From contig KN880798.1 in NCBI GenBank assembly GCA_000934385.1, forward strand, positions 1 through 19,580: a DNA stretch of 19,580 nt, read 5' to 3'. Below are positions 17,290 to 19,580 of this stretch, piece after piece (positions within the stretch are counted from its first letter, which is position 1; each line of letters begins with the position of its first letter). The DNA comes from Cylindrobasidium torrendii FP15055 ss-10. Taxonomy: Eukaryota; Basidiomycota; Agaricomycetes; Agaricales; Physalacriaceae. The position numbers and the translations under genes are program-made. Below the pieces are notes generated by a model, which was given only the letters and a program-made list of their open reading frames with translations, was not told the origin of the DNA and ran no database searches.

Positions 17290-18557
17290 ATGGCTTTGCG
17301 ACTGAGCCCGCGGCTCAAAATTCTCTTGATACCGGCCCTCTTTCTCACGGTCATCCTAATCATCGTTCTTTCTCAATACCACTACCAAATCCGCAACTTC
17401 ATTTCCTACGGCACTCGACCATTGTGGGATAAAGCGGATGGACCGTCGCATATTATACCACATTTCTACGCGGAGGGAATGATGCTTGACACTCATGCAT
17501 GCAAATTGCACGGCTGGCAACCACGAGAAGACCTCGAAAACGCCAAGGTGCTTGATGCCGTTCTCATGAGCAGCGAGCTGGACTTGCTGGAAATCCGACT
17601 GAACGAGCTCAATCCACTTGTTGACCGCTTCTTCATCCTCGAATCGAATGCAACATTCACCGGTCTGCCCAAAGAGACCTATTTCGCAAACAATCGCGAC
17701 CGTTTCTCGCAATTCGAGAAGAAGATATCATACCGCTTGTGCGTCAGTTCCAATCTAAATCTAACATATCATACCAACTGCTTTCAGCGTTCCGGGATAC
17801 GCCCTTACCGACGAGCAGACCGCATGGAAAGTAGAAGCCAACACCCGCACCGCCATGACCCAATTCCTGCGGTCGTATATGACCGAGTTCCCTCCCCACA
17901 CCCAGTCAATTGTCATCATGTCCGACATAGACGAGATACCCTCCCTTCCCACACTCAAGCTTCTGAAGTATTGCGACTTTGGCTACTCACTGCACCTCCA
18001 ACTCCGCAACTATCTCTATAGCTTTGAGTGGTTTGTAGGAATGACAAGCTGGCGCGCGAGCGTCCAGCTGTGGGACCAGGGCAGCTTCTACTCGCACCGC
18101 AAGTCCACGGATTTCGCGCTCGCCGATGCAGGCTGGCATTGCAGTTACTGCTTCAGAACGCTGGGAGAGTACATCACCAAGATGACGGGTTTCTCGCACG
18201 CGGATAGAATTGGAGGGAACATGAAGCTGTTGGATCCGAGAAGAATACAGGATATCGTATGCAAGGGGACGGACATATTTGGAATGTTGCCTGAGGCATA
18301 TCGAGTACGTCGCTCTCCTTATGTCCATCGCCCATCCATATGGGTTCTCACTTTGCACCACCCATCTTGTTCTCCTTAAACCTGCTCTTGTGACTGATCG
18401 CAGTCCCCTACAGTACGCTGACTTACTCAATCAAATGAGCCTCGAGCCAGTGACAAGTGGGATGTACCTACCAAGGTTTCTACTGGACAACGCCGACCGA
18501 TTCAAGTTTCTCCTGCCTGGAGGATGTAAACGAGAGGTCATCGAGACCCAATCATAG
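17290..18557 (+). CDS. Glycosyltransferase family 17 (GnT-III-like), type II membrane protein
   Basis: Family 17 is named for vertebrate beta-1,4-mannosyl-glycoprotein beta-1,4-N-acetylglucosaminyltransferase; the substrate in fungi is not established. Exons: 17290-17738, 17788-18304, 18414-18557, giving 369 aa. A single membrane anchor at about residues 11-27 predicts a Golgi type II protein. Family hallmarks: DAVLMSSELDLLEIRLNEL, VDRFFILESNATFTGLPK, KISYRFVPGY (across intron 1), IVIMSDIDEIPS with a DxD-type acidic motif, the W/H/C-rich GWHCSYCFRT, and the end ADRFKFLLPGGC. The frame is open upstream to 17209, but only a GTG lies there, so 17290 is the first ATG. Intron 2 (109 nt) uses the acceptor CTACAG at 18413; the nearer-upstream GATCGCAG would bring a stop. 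Confidence 0.9.
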
Positions 18558-19040
18558 CAATACTTGGACGAGGAAGACACGGCACAACTATCTTATTCAT
18601 CACCTCATATGTATCGACATAGCCTGCTTTAATCCAACCTCATGGATGTTCGTGATCATTTGGATGTCACAGCTTGACTCGGTAAACAGGCATTGCGATT
18701 AAGAGGACGAAGGCAGGGCCCCAGGTTTCTGATGTGTTTACCAGCCAGGTTCTATGTAGAGCCTTGGTCGCAAGTACATCAACCGCCAATGATTCTTTAC
18801 TCTCAACGCCTGATAACTCATCGAAAGTGGACAGGATACTGCTGCTACAAGCAGTCGAACATATTGTACGTCGCGATTCAACTCCAATGGCATCCCGACC
18901 GTTCCCAACTGAGAACGGCCGCTGAACGAGCACAGGAGAAACGACGTACACACAACGCAAATACCCGCCCAAGCCCTTTTATTCGCCGAAGGTTTTTTTT
19001 CGCTTGTTGATGCACAAAAACGACGTCAAAAGACGCCCCA

Positions 19041-19090
19041 AGGTGTCCATGCTTGTGTTGAAGGTTGTTGGTCGTGCTCTTGAGGACTCG
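19041..19090. repeat. Degenerate direct repeat, copy A
   Basis: Starts AGGTGTCC and contains GTTGGTCGTGC and GAGGACTCG; matches 19152-19202 along its whole length with one single-base length difference. Confidence 0.55.
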
Positions 19091-19151
19091 ATTGAAAAAT
19101 GCACATAGACAGGGCATCTCATGATGCCATGGCCCCAAGACCGTCCGTAAG

Positions 19152-19202
19152 AGGTGTCCGTCTCTATCCTCGAAGGCCGTTGGTCGTGCGGTCGAGGACA
19201 CG
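19152..19202. repeat. Degenerate direct repeat, copy B
   Basis: Starts AGGTGTCC and contains CGTTGGTCGTGC and GAGGACACG; second copy of 19041-19090, offset by 111 bp. Confidence 0.55.
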
Positions 19203-19258
19203 GGATGTCGTCCGAGAGGTTTTTTTATGTCGTCCGGGCTTCAGGTGGGTATGCACGA

Positions 19259-19470
19259 AATATGGACGCCGAAGTAGAGAAAGAAAACAGAGGAAGATAG
19301 GAAGAATCAGAGACGAGCAGATCATAAGAATGAGAGAGAAAGAGAAAACTGAAGGCATGACACGGAAATTAGAGAGAGTGGAGAGGAAAACGAACAGAGA
19401 GAGAGAAAAAGAGAAACACGCATAAAAAAAGAGATGAGTATGACGAAGGGAAGGGTGAAACTAAGGAGTG
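19259..19470. repeat. Purine-rich (GA-rich) low-complexity stretch
   Basis: About 210 bp made very largely of A and G on the plus strand, with many AGAGAG and GAAAGAG units. The minus strand is the matching CT-rich strand, a composition seen in pyrimidine-rich promoters or leaders and in triplex-forming DNA. Confidence 0.7.
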
Positions 19471-19472
19471 AG

Positions 19473-19490
19473 GCGCGCGCGCGCGCGCGC
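19473..19490. repeat. (GC)9 dinucleotide tract
   Basis: Nine GC dinucleotides in a row, directly after the purine-rich stretch; alternating GC is the classic Z-DNA-forming sequence. Confidence 0.85.
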
Positions 19491-19580
19491 CGAGCAGGGG
19501 TCACAGCATCCCAGAGCTGTAGAGTTGTCGCCAGAGGAAGCCAGCCAGGAGCACAGCGCAAGCAGAAGAGTCGATGCACC

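Larger units (their letters stand above)
18558..19580. other. Gene-poor right end
   Basis: 1023 bp in which I find no gene I can defend. Frames of 80-108 codons on both strands mostly lack ATG starts or lie in low-complexity DNA. Contents: the 3' flank of GT17, a degenerate 50-bp direct repeat (19041-19090 and 19152-19202), a purine-rich stretch (19259-19470) and a (GC)9 tract. Confidence 0.5.

Noticed and set aside
18878..19201. 107-codon minus-strand ORF at the right end
   Set aside because: No ATG at its start, no recognised motif, and it runs through the degenerate repeat.
1..19580. tRNA, rRNA or CRISPR features
   Set aside because: Scanned both strands for B-box-like GGTTCGA motifs and for regularly spaced short repeats; found none convincing.

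Overview
This window is nuclear DNA from a filamentous basidiomycete fungus, most likely an Agaricomycete. The evidence is dense short introns (30 inferred, nearly all 46-60 nt), fungal versions of conserved eukaryotic genes (URA6, complex I 75-kDa subunit, YDJ1, eL8, DASH subunit Ask1), and a tandem pair of large MYND-finger proteins of a kind expanded in mushrooms. Exon models were built by hand from splice signals, reading-frame continuity and remembered family motifs. No alignment or database search was run.

Layout, left to right. 1-489: a short transposon-like element with 26-bp terminal inverted repeats. 571-1422 (-): UMP/CMP kinase (URA6-like), preceded on the same strand, only 9 nt away, by a 60-codon membrane micro-protein ORF (1432-1614). 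1615-2445: shared divergent promoter region. 2446-5085 (+): mitochondrial complex I 75/78-kDa Fe-S subunit, 8 exons. 5528-6949 (+): farnesylated class A DnaJ (YDJ1). 7123-7993 (-): 5-formyltetrahydrofolate cyclo-ligase. 8182-9293 (-): ribosomal protein eL8, whose first coding exon is just the ATG. 9794-11986 and 12205-14387 (-): two tandem paralogous MYND proteins with identical intron phases. 15024-17010 (-): DASH/Dam1 complex subunit Ask1. 17290-18557 (+): family 17 glycosyltransferase. 18558-19580: no convincing gene; it holds a degenerate direct repeat, a long purine-rich stretch and a (GC)9 tract.

Most genes are unrelated housekeeping functions (pyrimidine nucleotides, respiration, folding, folate, translation, chromosome segregation, glycosylation) and there is no sign of a metabolic cluster. 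The accessory-looking parts are the duplicated MYND pair, the terminal-repeat element and the right-hand repeat region. The observations most worth a second look are the possible URA6 dicistronic arrangement, the MYND tandem duplication with its unrecognised flanking domains, the structured first intron of the eL8 gene, and the recurrent GTGCGT/GTGCGC 5' splice sites.
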